The notes beneath the pieces are model-generated. The model saw nothing but the letters and a program-made list of their open reading frames with translations. It was not told where the DNA came from and searched no databases. A program made the position numbers and the translations under genes. Below are positions 7,915 through 16,022 of a DNA stretch of 47,045 bases, one piece after another. Numbering within the stretch: the stretch's first letter is position 1; each line of letters starts with the position of its first letter. Source of the stretch: Micromonospora sp. C95 (GTDB taxonomy: Bacteria > Actinomycetota > Actinomycetes > Mycobacteriales > Micromonosporaceae). Where the stretch lies: assembly GCF_018070465.1 (NCBI RefSeq), contig NZ_JAGPXT010000035.1:1-47045 (forward strand), in the 5' to 3' direction.

Positions 7915-8172
7915 GCCCGGGGCGACGCCGATACGCCCAGCGCCGTGAAATATGTGGACTGTGATGTTCGGCATTGCGTCCTCATTACGCCTCGCGGTCC
8001 CTCAACCGCCGGGCCTTTCCCAACAGGGGCGTCGGAATGGAGCCACTGCCCGATGAGCCGTTGATCGCGCCCGGATCGGGCAGGTCCTGCATTGTCTGCA
8101 CCCAATTCCGGTATGTACGGTGGGCCCGTCACGCACAGTGGTTCGTGGCGCGATCCGTGGGGGAGTCGAACG
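7915..8172. other. Intergenic stretch without a gene
   Basis: About 258 bases between the cebR stop and the start at 8173. It has a slightly more AT-rich patch around 7945-7990 that may hold the promoter of the downstream group. I see no open frame with a convincing ribosome site, nor a clear hairpin. Confidence 0.5.
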
Positions 8173-8976
8173 GTGCCGACCGAAACGGCGTTGAATGCGG
8201 CCGATCCGAGCCATCGCGTCTCCGGCGGGGCACCGGACCGCTCGACCCGCACCTGGCAGTTGGTGGGAATCTCCACCCTGGCCGGCGTGATCGCACTGGC
8301 CTCGATCGCGGTCCCGTGGTTACTGACCCCCGACGAGAGCCGGCCCGATGGCACCGCCGCCCCCGCCGCCACGGGCAACCAGACCGTCCCGCCACCGTCG
8401 GCCACCGCCAGCCCGCTGGCGACCTCGGTCGGCCCGGCCTCACAGCTAACTACGGCGGCAACCGGGCCGAACGCGGCCAACGGCGGACCGATCTCGAAAC
8501 CGGCGCCGGGCCAGTCGGCCAGGCCGGTGACGACCGCACCGCCGCCGGTGGCCGCCGCACCGCCGCCATCGCCGTCCGCCGAGCCGGACGGCTCCAGCGG
8601 GACGCTGCCGTTCCGGCCGGCCAGTGTGGAGGCCGAGGACCCGGCCAACCTGCTCACCGAAGGTGCCGGCATCGCCGTCTGTGGCGCCTGCGAGGGCGGT
8701 GCCCGGGTCCGCTACGTGGGCAGGCTCACCGCCTACCTCACCACGGCGACCGCCGGCAGTCGGACCATAACCGTGAGTTACACGGTCAACGGTGAGCGCA
8801 GTATCCAGATCTCCATCAACGGTGCCGCACCAACCACGCACCGCCTGACCGGCACGGACTGGGACATCCCGCGCACCTTCCGGTACACGGCGACGGTCCC
8901 GGCGGGACGGGTCAGCATGGCCTTCTACAACGACGCCGGTCCAGCTCCCGACATCGACAAGATCACCATAAGCTGA
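8173..8976 (+). CDS. Membrane-anchored protein with CBM6/35-like domain
   Basis: A 267-residue protein with a short cytoplasmic N-terminus and one membrane helix at about residues 26-50 (LVGISTLAGVIALASIAVPW). A Pro/Ala/Thr-rich extracellular linker follows, then a C-terminal beta-sandwich-like domain of about 120 residues that begins VEAEDPANLL and ends DAGPAPDIDKITIS. The EAED opening and the DxDKITI ending resemble carbohydrate-binding modules of families 6 and 35. Start: GTG at 8173, seven bases after GGGGGAG. Upstream TTG and ATG codons lack such a site. The stop is ten bases before the kinase gene, suggesting co-transcription and a sensing role for an external sugar. The ligand is unknown. 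Confidence 0.65.
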   Translation: MPTETALNAADPSHRVSGGAPDRSTRTWQLVGISTLAGVIALASIAVPWLLTPDESRPDGTAAPAATGNQTVPPPSATASPLATSVGPASQLTTAATGPNAANGGPISKPAPGQSARPVTTAPPPVAAAPPPSPSAEPDGSSGTLPFRPASVEAEDPANLLTEGAGIAVCGACEGGARVRYVGRLTAYLTTATAGSRTITVSYTVNGERSIQISINGAAPTTHRLTGTDWDIPRTFRYTATVPAGRVSMAFYNDAGPAPDIDKITIS

Positions 8977-8986
8977 CTGTGCGCGG

Positions 8987-10183
8987 ATGAGCCGATTCGT
9001 CGCGTACGTCGCGCTGTGCCGAGCCATCTTGCTCGGCAGGTTGGCGCTGACGCTGGCAGCGGTGGGCGTCGGCATCCGGCTCGCCGACGATCCCTGGCAG
9101 ACGCTCGGCGTCCTCCTGCTCATCACCGTGACCACCTGCGTGCAGGTCACCGTGCTGGGTCGATGGCCCGGCGTCATCCGATGGCGGTTGGGTTTCCTGG
9201 TCGTCGACGCGGCAATCATGATCGCGGTACTGGTGCTCAGTCAGGGAAACGTGGCCTTCTTCTGCTACGCCGCCGGCTTCGCCGCACTCACCGGCACCCT
9301 GCTGGGGACCCTCGCGCTACCCCTCTGGGTCGCTGACGCCGGCCTCGGACTGGCCGTGGCGACACACCTGCTCCGAACCGGCGGGACAGCCGACTCCGTC
9401 GCCGCGCCCTTCGTCCTGGCATTCCCGATGATGGACATCGTCTGCGGGTACGGTGCGGCCGTGCTGACAGCGGCCCTGGCCCGCTATCTCGACGCTTCGA
9501 TCGCCACGGTGGCCAGCGCCTACCACTCGGCGGCGGCCTCCGAGCGGGCACGGCTGGCACGCGAGTTGCACGACTCGGTCGCGAAGACGCTACGCGGTGT
9601 CTCGTTCGCCGCCGTCGCCCTCCCCACCCTGCTCCGCCGGCAGCCCGACCTGGCCGAGGAGCTCGCCAGCACCGTCTCCGCCGGAGCCGACACCGCCATC
9701 CGGGAGGCCCGCGAACTGCTCACCGGGTTGCGCAAGGACGCACTCGACCGGCCGTTTGCCGAGCATCTGCGCCAGGTCTGTCGCGGCTGGACGGAGTGGA
9801 GCAGGGTGCCCACGCGGCTCGACGTCAGCGCTGTCGAGGAGCCGACCCCGGCGGTCCGATACGAGCTGACCCACATCCTTGACGAAGCGTTGGAGAACGT
9901 GGCCCGACACGCGAACGCGACCCTGGTCCAGGTGAGTCTGCGGCAGCGAGCGGGTCGGGTGGTACTGACCATCCAGGACGACGGCGTGGGCTTCGTTCCG
10001 CCCGGTGAGCTGACGGAGCTGTCCAGCAGCGGCAGCTTCGGGATCATCGGCATGGCGGAACGCGCCCAGACGGTCGGCGGCTCAGTGCACGTCGACTCCC
10101 TCGGCGGGTCGGGTACCACTGTGGTGGCCCAGGTTCCGCTGTCGGCTACCGCCGACGCTGCCTCGGCCCGGTTCGGCGGATGA
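8987..10183 (+). CDS. NarL-type sensor histidine kinase
   Basis: A 398-residue membrane kinase that should phosphorylate the regulator at 10191. The N-terminal half has five or six hydrophobic helices and no large extracellular loop. The dimerisation domain (HisKA_3) reads RLARELHDSVAKTLRG with phospho-acceptor His195. The ATPase domain has DEALENVARHANATLVQV (N box), DDGVGF (G1) and GSFGIIGMAERA (G2). Signal input may come through the membrane part or through the carbohydrate-binding-like protein encoded ten bases upstream. ATG at 8987 fits the first membrane helix. Seven bases separate it from the regulator gene. Confidence 0.9.
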   Translation: MSRFVAYVALCRAILLGRLALTLAAVGVGIRLADDPWQTLGVLLLITVTTCVQVTVLGRWPGVIRWRLGFLVVDAAIMIAVLVLSQGNVAFFCYAAGFAALTGTLLGTLALPLWVADAGLGLAVATHLLRTGGTADSVAAPFVLAFPMMDIVCGYGAAVLTAALARYLDASIATVASAYHSAAASERARLARELHDSVAKTLRGVSFAAVALPTLLRRQPDLAEELASTVSAGADTAIREARELLTGLRKDALDRPFAEHLRQVCRGWTEWSRVPTRLDVSAVEEPTPAVRYELTHILDEALENVARHANATLVQVSLRQRAGRVVLTIQDDGVGFVPPGELTELSSSGSFGIIGMAERAQTVGGSVHVDSLGGSGTTVVAQVPLSATADAASARFGG

Positions 10184-10190
10184 GACAACC

Positions 10191-10850
10191 ATGATCGAAG
10201 TATTGATCGTCGACGACAACCCGATCGTTCGGATGGCCTTGCGCGGCTACCTCGCGAGCGCCGGCGATGTGACCGTGGTCGGTGAGGCACCGGACGGACG
10301 GACCGCGGTGACCGTGGCGCGGCGGCTGCGTCCGGGCGTGACGCTGCTGGATCACCGGATGCCGATCGCCGACGGTCTCAGCGTGGTCAGCCAGCTCGCG
10401 GAGTACTCCCGCGTCCTCGTCCTGACCAGCGACGACGCCGACGAGTTGATCGCCGGGATGCTGCGCGGCGGTGCCCACGGCTACCTGGTGCACGGTGAGT
10501 TCGACCCCGCCGAGTTGCTGCGTGCGGTCCGGGCGGTGGCCGCCGGCGAGGGCTGGCTGTCGGCCCGTGGTGCCTCGGTCACCATCGCCATGCTTCGCGA
10601 GCAGGCGGCCCGCGAGCAGGAAGACGCGGTCCGCGCCGAGGGAACCCGGGCGCGGCGCGAGAGGTTCGGCCTGACCCGGCGCGAGCAGGACGTGATGGCG
10701 CTGCTGTGCGCCGGGCACGCGAACGCGGCGATCGCCCGCCAACTGCTGCTGACCGAGAAGACGGTCAAGAACCACCTCGCGAGCATCTTCACCAAGTTGC
10801 AGGCCACCAACCGTACCGAGGCGGTGGTGCGGTGGACGGGTCAGCAGTAG
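10191..10850 (+). CDS. NarL/LuxR-type response regulator with atypical switch residue
   Basis: A 219-residue DNA-binding regulator. The receiver has the acidic pair in IVDDNP, phospho-acceptor Asp54 in LLDHRMP and the switch threonine in VLTSDD. The C-terminal LuxR helix-turn-helix reads LTRREQDVMALL, then AIARQLLLTEKTVKNHLASI. The lysine normally found in GYLLKD is replaced: the segment is GYLVHGEF. That lysine is conserved in most receivers and helps propagate phosphorylation, so this belongs to a subfamily with altered switching or is only weakly phosphorylated. It is cognate to the kinase encoded seven bases upstream. Confidence 0.9.
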   Translation: MIEVLIVDDNPIVRMALRGYLASAGDVTVVGEAPDGRTAVTVARRLRPGVTLLDHRMPIADGLSVVSQLAEYSRVLVLTSDDADELIAGMLRGGAHGYLVHGEFDPAELLRAVRAVAAGEGWLSARGASVTIAMLREQAAREQEDAVRAEGTRARRERFGLTRREQDVMALLCAGHANAAIARQLLLTEKTVKNHLASIFTKLQATNRTEAVVRWTGQQ

Positions 10851-11000
10851 CCGAGCCGGGCCGCGCGACGCACGGGGTGGCCGCCCTGTCGAGCTGACGG
10901 CCTGAACGGATCGCGCTGGACCGGCTGAACGCCATCGTCCGTGCCTGCGTCGTATGGACGACGGGCCCTACCGCCCGGCACACCCTCGGATGGGACAGCT

Positions 11001-11513
11001 ATGGGCGACGGATCTTTCGGTGGGCCGATGATCGAGGGACCGGCCGATCGACGGATGAGGGACGCCAGCGAACGGCCGCGGATCGGCACCGACCCGGTGA
11101 CCGCCCTGATCGTTCATCCCGACGCGGCGGAGCGGGCCGCTCTTGGGGCGGTACTCGACTCCGGCGAACGGATACGGGTCGTCACGCTCACCGACGACGG
11201 CGACGCGGCGGTGACCTTGGCACACCGGCAGCGTCCCGCCGTGGTCCTGCTCGACGAGCGGGTCAATGCGCCGGACAACCGGGATCTGATCCAAGCCTTG
11301 GCCCGATGGTCGCGAGTGATCGTGCTGACCGGTGCCGCCGAACACAGCGCGATCAGGGAACTGCTCTGCGCACCGGTGCGTGGCTGTCTGGTGTACGGCC
11401 ACTTCGAGGCGTCCGACCTGCTCGGTGCCGTTCGTGCGGTCGCCGCCGGCCTGGGCTGGCTATCACCGGTGGCGGTGGCCGCGGCGACCTGGCAGCTGCG
11501 GAGCGCGCGGTAG
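11001..11513 (+). CDS. Stand-alone receiver-like protein, degenerate paralogue
   Basis: A 170-residue protein with a single receiver-like domain and no output domain. It aligns with the receiver of the preceding regulator through RVIVLTG and AVRAVAAGLGWLS. The acidic pair is reduced to VHPD, the phospho-acceptor aspartate is kept in LLDERV, and the switch lysine is Tyr in CLVYGHF. It could act as a phosphate sink, a binding partner or a decoy for the upstream kinase. Start is uncertain: ATG at 11001 is chosen, with GTG at 10941 and ATG at 11028 as alternatives in the same frame. It probably arose by duplication of the neighbour with loss of the helix-turn-helix. Confidence 0.7.
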   Translation: MGDGSFGGPMIEGPADRRMRDASERPRIGTDPVTALIVHPDAAERAALGAVLDSGERIRVVTLTDDGDAAVTLAHRQRPAVVLLDERVNAPDNRDLIQALARWSRVIVLTGAAEHSAIRELLCAPVRGCLVYGHFEASDLLGAVRAVAAGLGWLSPVAVAAATWQLRSAR

Positions 11514-11523
11514 CCCGGGGCGT

Positions 11524-11540
11524 ACCCGGTCCCGCCGGGT
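11524..11540. terminator. Short hairpin between convergent genes
   Basis: ACCCGG and CCGGGT flank a five-base loop between the stops of the receiver gene (11513) and the sigma gene (11540). It could terminate both transcripts, though the stem is short and there is no T run. Confidence 0.35.
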
Positions 11541-12091
11541 CAGGACACCAGTTCGTCGCTCCTGTCGAGGGCTCCCCGCGCGGCGCGCAGGGCGTAGAAC
11601 GACCGTGACCGCACCGTACCCTCCGGAATCCCGATCCGGGTCGCCACCTCGGCGACCGAGGCACCGCCGTAGTAGAGCTCGACGAGCACGGCACGGTGCT
11701 CGGGAGTGATCCTGCGGAGCGCGTCGGCCAGGGTGATCCGGTCCACGATGCCTTCGAAGGCGTTGTCCGACGACGCCATCCAGCCCACGTCGATCCCGTA
11801 GATCTCGGTCGGCCGGGCGGCGCGGGCCCGAGCGGCATCGATCATCAGATGTCGGGCGACTATGAAGAGCCACCGGCGTACGGTGTCCGCCTCCGGCGGC
11901 AGCTCCGCCAACCGACGCCACGCCCGCAGCATGGTCTCCTGCATCAGATCCTCGGCGAGTTCGCGCTGGCCCCGGGTCAGGCGAAGCAGAAAGGAATACA
12001 GCGGTCGGGAGTTCGCGGCGAAGATCGCCTGCATCCGGCGCGCAGCCTCGGTGTCGGTGCCGACCGATCTCGTCGGGCAGACGTCGGTGGA
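11540..12091 (-). CDS. ECF-type sigma-70 factor (paralogue A)
   Basis: A transcription initiation factor with region 2 (RPLYSFLLRLTRGQRELAED, then LMQETMLRAWRR) and region 4 (ITPEHRAVLVELYYGGASVA, then IGIPEGTVRSRSFYALRAA). It closely resembles the product at 25654-26223, as in RHLMIDAARARAARP against RHVAIDAMRARQARP. The start is unresolved. AGGAGG lies eight bases before a CTG at 12091, and this gives 183 residues, matching the 189-residue paralogue. The nearest standard starts are GTG at 12199 (poor site, non-conserved extension) and ATG at 12034 (cuts into the region shared with the paralogue). No anti-sigma gene is adjacent. A DUF4913 gene lies just upstream on the same strand. Confidence 0.8.
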   Translation of the reverse strand, partial: STDVCPTRSVGTDTEAARRMQAIFAANSRPLYSFLLRLTRGQRELAEDLMQETMLRAWRRLAELPPEADTVRRWLFIVARHLMIDAARARAARPTEIYGIDVGWMASSDNAFEGIVDRITLADALRRITPEHRAVLVELYYGGASVAEVATRIGIPEGTVRSRSFYALRAARGALDRSDELVS

Positions 12092-12211
12092 CAGGGCGAT
12101 CGCCTCCTGCGGCCGGGATGGTGTACGCGGCGTACCGGACGCTAGCGACCGGCAGGGCCGGGATGCCTGAGGCAAAGGACCCAGGACGCAGCTCGTCACC
12201 CGGGCGCTGGT

Positions 12212-12661
12212 TCATCCGGTCAGGTAGTCGTCCTCTTCGACCTCGGGCCGCTCCTTCGGGCGGTGCGAGCCGGGTTTGCAGCCCGCGAACGGGCCGTTGG
12301 GGCTGCGCAGCGCCTCCATGGTCGGCCAGAGGTAGCTCTGGTGCCACATCGCCGGGTCGGACGGTTGCGCTTGCGCGCCGGTCCGCTCCTGCCAGGCGAG
12401 CCAGAGTCCGTGCAGGTAGGCGATCGCCTCCGGGTGTTCCCGCCAGCGGGGACACCACGGCGAGTTGGAGCTGACCTCCCCGCCGTACACCGGGAGCAGG
12501 AGGTCTTCCACCCACATCGAGAGCCGTCGGAGTTCCTCGACGTACTCCGCCCCGTCGAGGTACAGGATGAAGAAGGGTTTGTCCTGGTCGGTGGCCTCCG
12601 CCTCGTCGTCGGTGACCGTCGGCACCGAGGCCGGTTCGCCGGGCGGGATCGGTTGCGTCAT
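12212..12661 (-). CDS. DUF4913 family protein
   Basis: A 149-residue protein with no signal peptide or membrane helix. It shows an acidic N-terminal part, then FILYLDGAEYVEELRRLSMW, WCPRWREHPEAIAYLHGLW and a tail beginning NGPFAGCKPGSH. These tryptophan-rich segments match the DUF4913 family, found in actinomycetes beside conjugation-like genes; its function is unknown. Start: ATG at 12661, with GGAG eight bases upstream. It sits between the hydrolase gene at the end of the secretion block and sigma paralogue A, all on the minus strand. It is separated from the hydrolase gene by a small inverted-repeat element. Confidence 0.8.
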   Translation of the reverse strand: MTQPIPPGEPASVPTVTDDEAEATDQDKPFFILYLDGAEYVEELRRLSMWVEDLLLPVYGGEVSSNSPWCPRWREHPEAIAYLHGLWLAWQERTGAQAQPSDPAMWHQSYLWPTMEALRSPNGPFAGCKPGSHRPKERPEVEEDDYLTG

Positions 12662-12723
12662 GGTGGTCGCTCCACATCGCACTCGTCGGTGTCGGACATG
12701 TCGGCCCGGCCGACGCTGGGGCC

Positions 12724-12806
12724 TAGGCCCTGTGTCGAAGTCCTCGGTCGAGCCGAGGCGGAGTCCAGGCGACGCAGGCCGGCCAGGGACTTCGACACAG
12801 GGCCTA
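12724..12806. mobile_element. MITE-like element, IS630/Tc1 style, TA target duplication
   Basis: A 79-bp element at 12726-12804 has perfect 18-bp terminal inverted repeats beginning GGCCCTGTGTCGAAG. It is flanked by TA on both sides (12724-12725 and 12805-12806), and including the flanks the arms match over 21 bases. The interior contains a second hairpin, CCTCGG-TCGAG-CCGAGG. It has no coding capacity. TA duplication is typical of IS630/mariner transposons, so this looks like a non-autonomous derivative. A structured terminator is the alternative. The right end provides the stop codon of the gene at 12804-14255. Confidence 0.6.
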
Positions 12807-14255
12807 GCACGTGAGGGTGTCCTCGCTACCGGGATCGACGCCCAGGGCGGCGGCGAACCGCTCGTACGCGTCGACCCGGGCCTGCACCTGCGCGGTGTTC
12901 CGGCCGCCGCACTCCAGGGCGCCGTTGATGGTCCGGATGGTCTCGCCGAATCCGCCGCCACCGGTGATCGCCGCGTGCGCCGTCGTCGTGCCCGCCCCGC
13001 TCTGGGTCATCCAGAACCAGAGCGCGGTCTGCCAGGCCACCGAGGCGTCGTTGCGCACCAGGTCGGGCTCGTTGAGCAGGTCCAGGCCGAGTGCGTCGCC
13101 GGCCGCCTTGTAGTTGGTGTTCCAGCTCAGCTGGATCGGTCCACGACCGTGGTACGCGGTCTGCCCGGCGGGGCACCCGTAGGGCTGACCGGTGTCGCAG
13201 TAGTTGCCCCAGGCATCCCGGTTGATCTCCTCGACGTGTACCAGTCCGCCCGACTCGTGGTCGATGTTGGCCAGGAAGGCGGCCAGTTCCCGCTTGCGGG
13301 TCTGCTGATCTCCGGTGCCGGCGAAGGCGGGGAACTTCTCCATCGCGTCGGTCAGTCCGGCGTAGGTGTAGAAGGAGTTCCGGCCGGGGAACATCGCGTC
13401 GAACGTGGACTCGCTGAGCAGCCGCGCCCCTTCGGCATCCGGGTCCGGTTCGTTGTCCGGATCTCCGGCCGAGGCGTGCTGCGTCGGCGGATCCGTCGGG
13501 GGGTCGGACTCCTCGCCGTCGCGGGTGTACTTCGCGAAGAGCCCCCGGACCTGGAACGGGTAGCTGCCCAGGGCGAGGACCGGCATGCCGCCCTGGGCCT
13601 CGACCGTCTCCAGGCCCATCTCCCAGGCCATCAGGGTCAGGGTGAGGTGGTCGCCGACCACCTTGTCCTCGGACAGCAGCCGGTCGGTCTCCTCGGCCAG
13701 GTGACAGAAGTATCGGGCGTGGGCGTGGATCGAGTCCTCGTCGTCGAGTACGGAGGCTTCGCCGCTGTCGTCGTCGTCCTCGCCGTACTCGTCGAACACC
13801 TCGGGCGTCAGTTGCGACAGCCCCTTGCGACCGCCGGGGCCCTCCTGGTCCGCGTCGAACCCGGATGCGTACTCGATCTGCGCCGCGATGATCACCGGCG
13901 TCAGCAGATCGCACGTGCCGGCGGCGGACCTGATCGGCGCGACCAGATCCTCATCCGGCACACTCGTCGCGTTGAAGCTGCCCCGGCCGTCTCCGCCGGA
14001 CATCTCGATCAGGGCGTTGGTGTTGACGGCTGATCCGCCGCCGGTTGACGAGTCGGGCGAGGACGAGGCCGACGTCATCTGCGACCCGCCGGCCATCGCG
14101 AAGATGACGATCAGCACGATCAGGGCCAGCATCGCCAGCAGTGCCAGCGGCAGCGTTCCGATCGCCGAGATGATCAACCATGCCAGCTGCGCCGAGTCGA
14201 ACTTGGTCAGCGGCTTCGTCGCCCGCCCGGCCGACTGCATCTTCCGCACCGCCAT
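12804..14255 (-). CDS. Membrane-anchored GH19 hydrolase with degenerate transglycosylase-like domain
   Basis: A 483-residue wall hydrolase at the end of the secretion block, probably opening peptidoglycan for the apparatus (a VirB1-like role). One membrane helix lies at about 27-55, followed by a Ser/Gly linker. A transglycosylase-like segment spans about 112-240, where AAQIEYASGF carries Ala130 at the position of the usual catalytic Glu of ESGF. An acidic linker leads to a GH19 domain from about 280. The GH19 part keeps Glu334 in HESGG, Glu342/343 in HVEEINR, and the YHGRGPIQLSWNTNY signature, so it should be active on chitin-like or peptidoglycan glycans. ATG at 14255 is three bases after the stop of the VirD4-like gene. 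The TAG stop is completed by the adjacent mobile element. Confidence 0.82.
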   Translation of the reverse strand: MAVRKMQSAGRATKPLTKFDSAQLAWLIISAIGTLPLALLAMLALIVLIVIFAMAGGSQMTSASSSPDSSTGGGSAVNTNALIEMSGGDGRGSFNATSVPDEDLVAPIRSAAGTCDLLTPVIIAAQIEYASGFDADQEGPGGRKGLSQLTPEVFDEYGEDDDDSGEASVLDDEDSIHAHARYFCHLAEETDRLLSEDKVVGDHLTLTLMAWEMGLETVEAQGGMPVLALGSYPFQVRGLFAKYTRDGEESDPPTDPPTQHASAGDPDNEPDPDAEGARLLSESTFDAMFPGRNSFYTYAGLTDAMEKFPAFAGTGDQQTRKRELAAFLANIDHESGGLVHVEEINRDAWGNYCDTGQPYGCPAGQTAYHGRGPIQLSWNTNYKAAGDALGLDLLNEPDLVRNDASVAWQTALWFWMTQSGAGTTTAHAAITGGGGFGETIRTINGALECGGRNTAQVQARVDAYERFAAALGVDPGSEDTLTC

Positions 14256-14258
14256 GGC

Positions 14259-16022
14259 TCAGCCGACCTGGCCGGACTCGCGGCGACTCCACCGCTCCGC
14301 CGCACGTTCGGTGATGGCCTGCACCTCGGCCCTGGCCGCCGCGGAGATCATCCCGGCGTTCGCCTCCTTGTACCAGGGACGCAGCCGGATGAGCGCCGGC
14401 CGGACACCGGTGGCCAGCAGCAGCGCGGTGCCCTTGGGCAGGGCTCGGATCTTGTCCGCCGGCAGCACCTGCTCCTGTCGGTACGACACCGACCGGGAGG
14501 AGCCGTCCCTGGACCGGGAGTAGGTCGGGGTCCGCACGTCGTGCTGGCCGACCAGCCGGGCGACCTTGTCGACGAAGTCGGCGTCGTCGAGCCCGGCGCC
14601 GAGCAGCTTGATGGTGGCGGCGCTCCACAGCGCGTCCATCCCCGCCTCGCCCCAGACCCGCACCCCCTGCCGATAGCTCTGCAACAGGGTGACCACGCTG
14701 ATGCCTCGGGAGCCGAGGTGGCTGTAGAGGTCCGGTAGGTCGGAGATGCGGCAGACGTTTGCGGCCTCGTCCAGCACGGCGGTCATCGGCGGGTCCAGCC
14801 GCCCGCCCATCCGCTCGGCGGCCACCACTCCGGCACGGATCACGGCATCCGCCAGCCCGGCGATCACCCCGGCGGCGGAGCCGCCACCGTCCTTGGAGAG
14901 CAGGTAGAGGGTGTCCCGGCCGAGGACGTGTTCGTCCGGGACGAACTCCGGGCGGTCCGGGTCGGGGCTGACCCAGGCCACGATCTCCGGATCGAGCAGG
15001 CAGGCCACACACTGCCGGGCGGTCTCGTAGATGCCGTCGCGGGTCTCGACGGCGCCGCGTACCGTGCCCTGCAACTGGTCGGCCATGGCCGCCATGCCGA
15101 CATCGCGGAGCAGGTCCACCGGCGTCCGGTCGGCCGGGTCCGCGAGCCAGCCCAGCAGCTCGTTGACGGACTCGCCGCTGCGGGAGGCGGCGAGGAACAG
15201 TGCCGTAAGCGTGTTCTGGGCCGCCGCGATCCAGAAGTCCTTCTTCGACGAGTCGTCGTTGACGGAGCTGACGAAATGGCCGGCCAGCCGTCGGGCGCCT
15301 TCGATGGTGTCGCAGCCACTGAGCAGGTCCCACCACATCTCGCGCTCGGTGTACGCGATGCCCTGCGGGTCGAAGGTCCAGACCCGGCCGACCTTCGTGC
15401 GCTCCTGTCGGGTGACGGTGAAGACGTCGGACTTGTTCGAGGTCAGCATGACCGCTCCGGGGGCCCGCAGCACCCGTGGAACGGCTATCCCGGTGGACTT
15501 CCCGGCCCGTGGCGCCATCAGGTCCAGTTCCACGTCTTCGTAGGAGGAGCGCAGCTCGGGACCGGCGGGCACGAGGTCGCCGAGCAGGTTCCCGGTGTCG
15601 TCCGGGCTCAGCCGGGGACGGTCCTTGAGCGACGGGCGCAGGTCGCGGGCGCGGGACGCACGTTCCTTGCCGATCAGGCCGCTGAGTTCGCCGGACCGGG
15701 CCAGACTGCGGGGTTCCCGCAGCCGGCGCACCAGTCCACGCGCGAGTACGACCGCCGGGGTGCTGCCGAGCAGGACCAGCGTGACCGCCCCGCCGTAGAC
15801 CAGGTACGGCGGCACCTGCGGCCAGACCTCCCCAGTGGCCCCGCTGACCAGGCTGAGGTAGACCTCCAGGGTGAACGGTGCGGGTTGCCAGCCGTGCCCG
15901 GTAACCGCGACGGCGATCGCGCCACCCAGCCACAGCAGGGCGAAGACCACCAGGTTGACCAGTGCGAAGCCGGGAATCAGCCACGGCAGGTACTCGTTCC
16001 CGACCCCACCCGGGCGGCTCAT
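14259..16022 (-). CDS. VirD4/TraG-like coupling ATPase
   Basis: A 587-residue type IV coupling protein that should bring substrates to the secretion channel. Two N-terminal membrane helices (about 11-40 and 71-98) precede a cytoplasmic ATPase with Walker A APRAGKST at 170-177, ISVVTLLQSYRQG, and Walker B MTAVLDEAANV. The C-terminal half matches the TraM-recognition/TraG-D region. In conjugation this protein binds the relaxosome, but no relaxase gene is present in the window, so the substrate may be protein. The start ATG overlaps the stop of the VirB4-like gene as ATGA, so the two are coupled. Confidence 0.88.
   Translation of the reverse strand: MSRPGGVGNEYLPWLIPGFALVNLVVFALLWLGGAIAVAVTGHGWQPAPFTLEVYLSLVSGATGEVWPQVPPYLVYGGAVTLVLLGSTPAVVLARGLVRRLREPRSLARSGELSGLIGKERASRARDLRPSLKDRPRLSPDDTGNLLGDLVPAGPELRSSYEDVELDLMAPRAGKSTGIAVPRVLRAPGAVMLTSNKSDVFTVTRQERTKVGRVWTFDPQGIAYTEREMWWDLLSGCDTIEGARRLAGHFVSSVNDDSSKKDFWIAAAQNTLTALFLAASRSGESVNELLGWLADPADRTPVDLLRDVGMAAMADQLQGTVRGAVETRDGIYETARQCVACLLDPEIVAWVSPDPDRPEFVPDEHVLGRDTLYLLSKDGGGSAAGVIAGLADAVIRAGVVAAERMGGRLDPPMTAVLDEAANVCRISDLPDLYSHLGSRGISVVTLLQSYRQGVRVWGEAGMDALWSAATIKLLGAGLDDADFVDKVARLVGQHDVRTPTYSRSRDGSSRSVSYRQEQVLPADKIRALPKGTALLLATGVRPALIRLRPWYKEANAGMISAAARAEVQAITERAAERWSRRESGQVG

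Noticed and set aside
11463..12215. Minus-strand ATG at 12215 overlapping the DUF4913 stop as ATGA
   Set aside because: The overlap looks attractive, but the frame quickly becomes Arg/Asp/Gly-rich shadow of the sigma gene.
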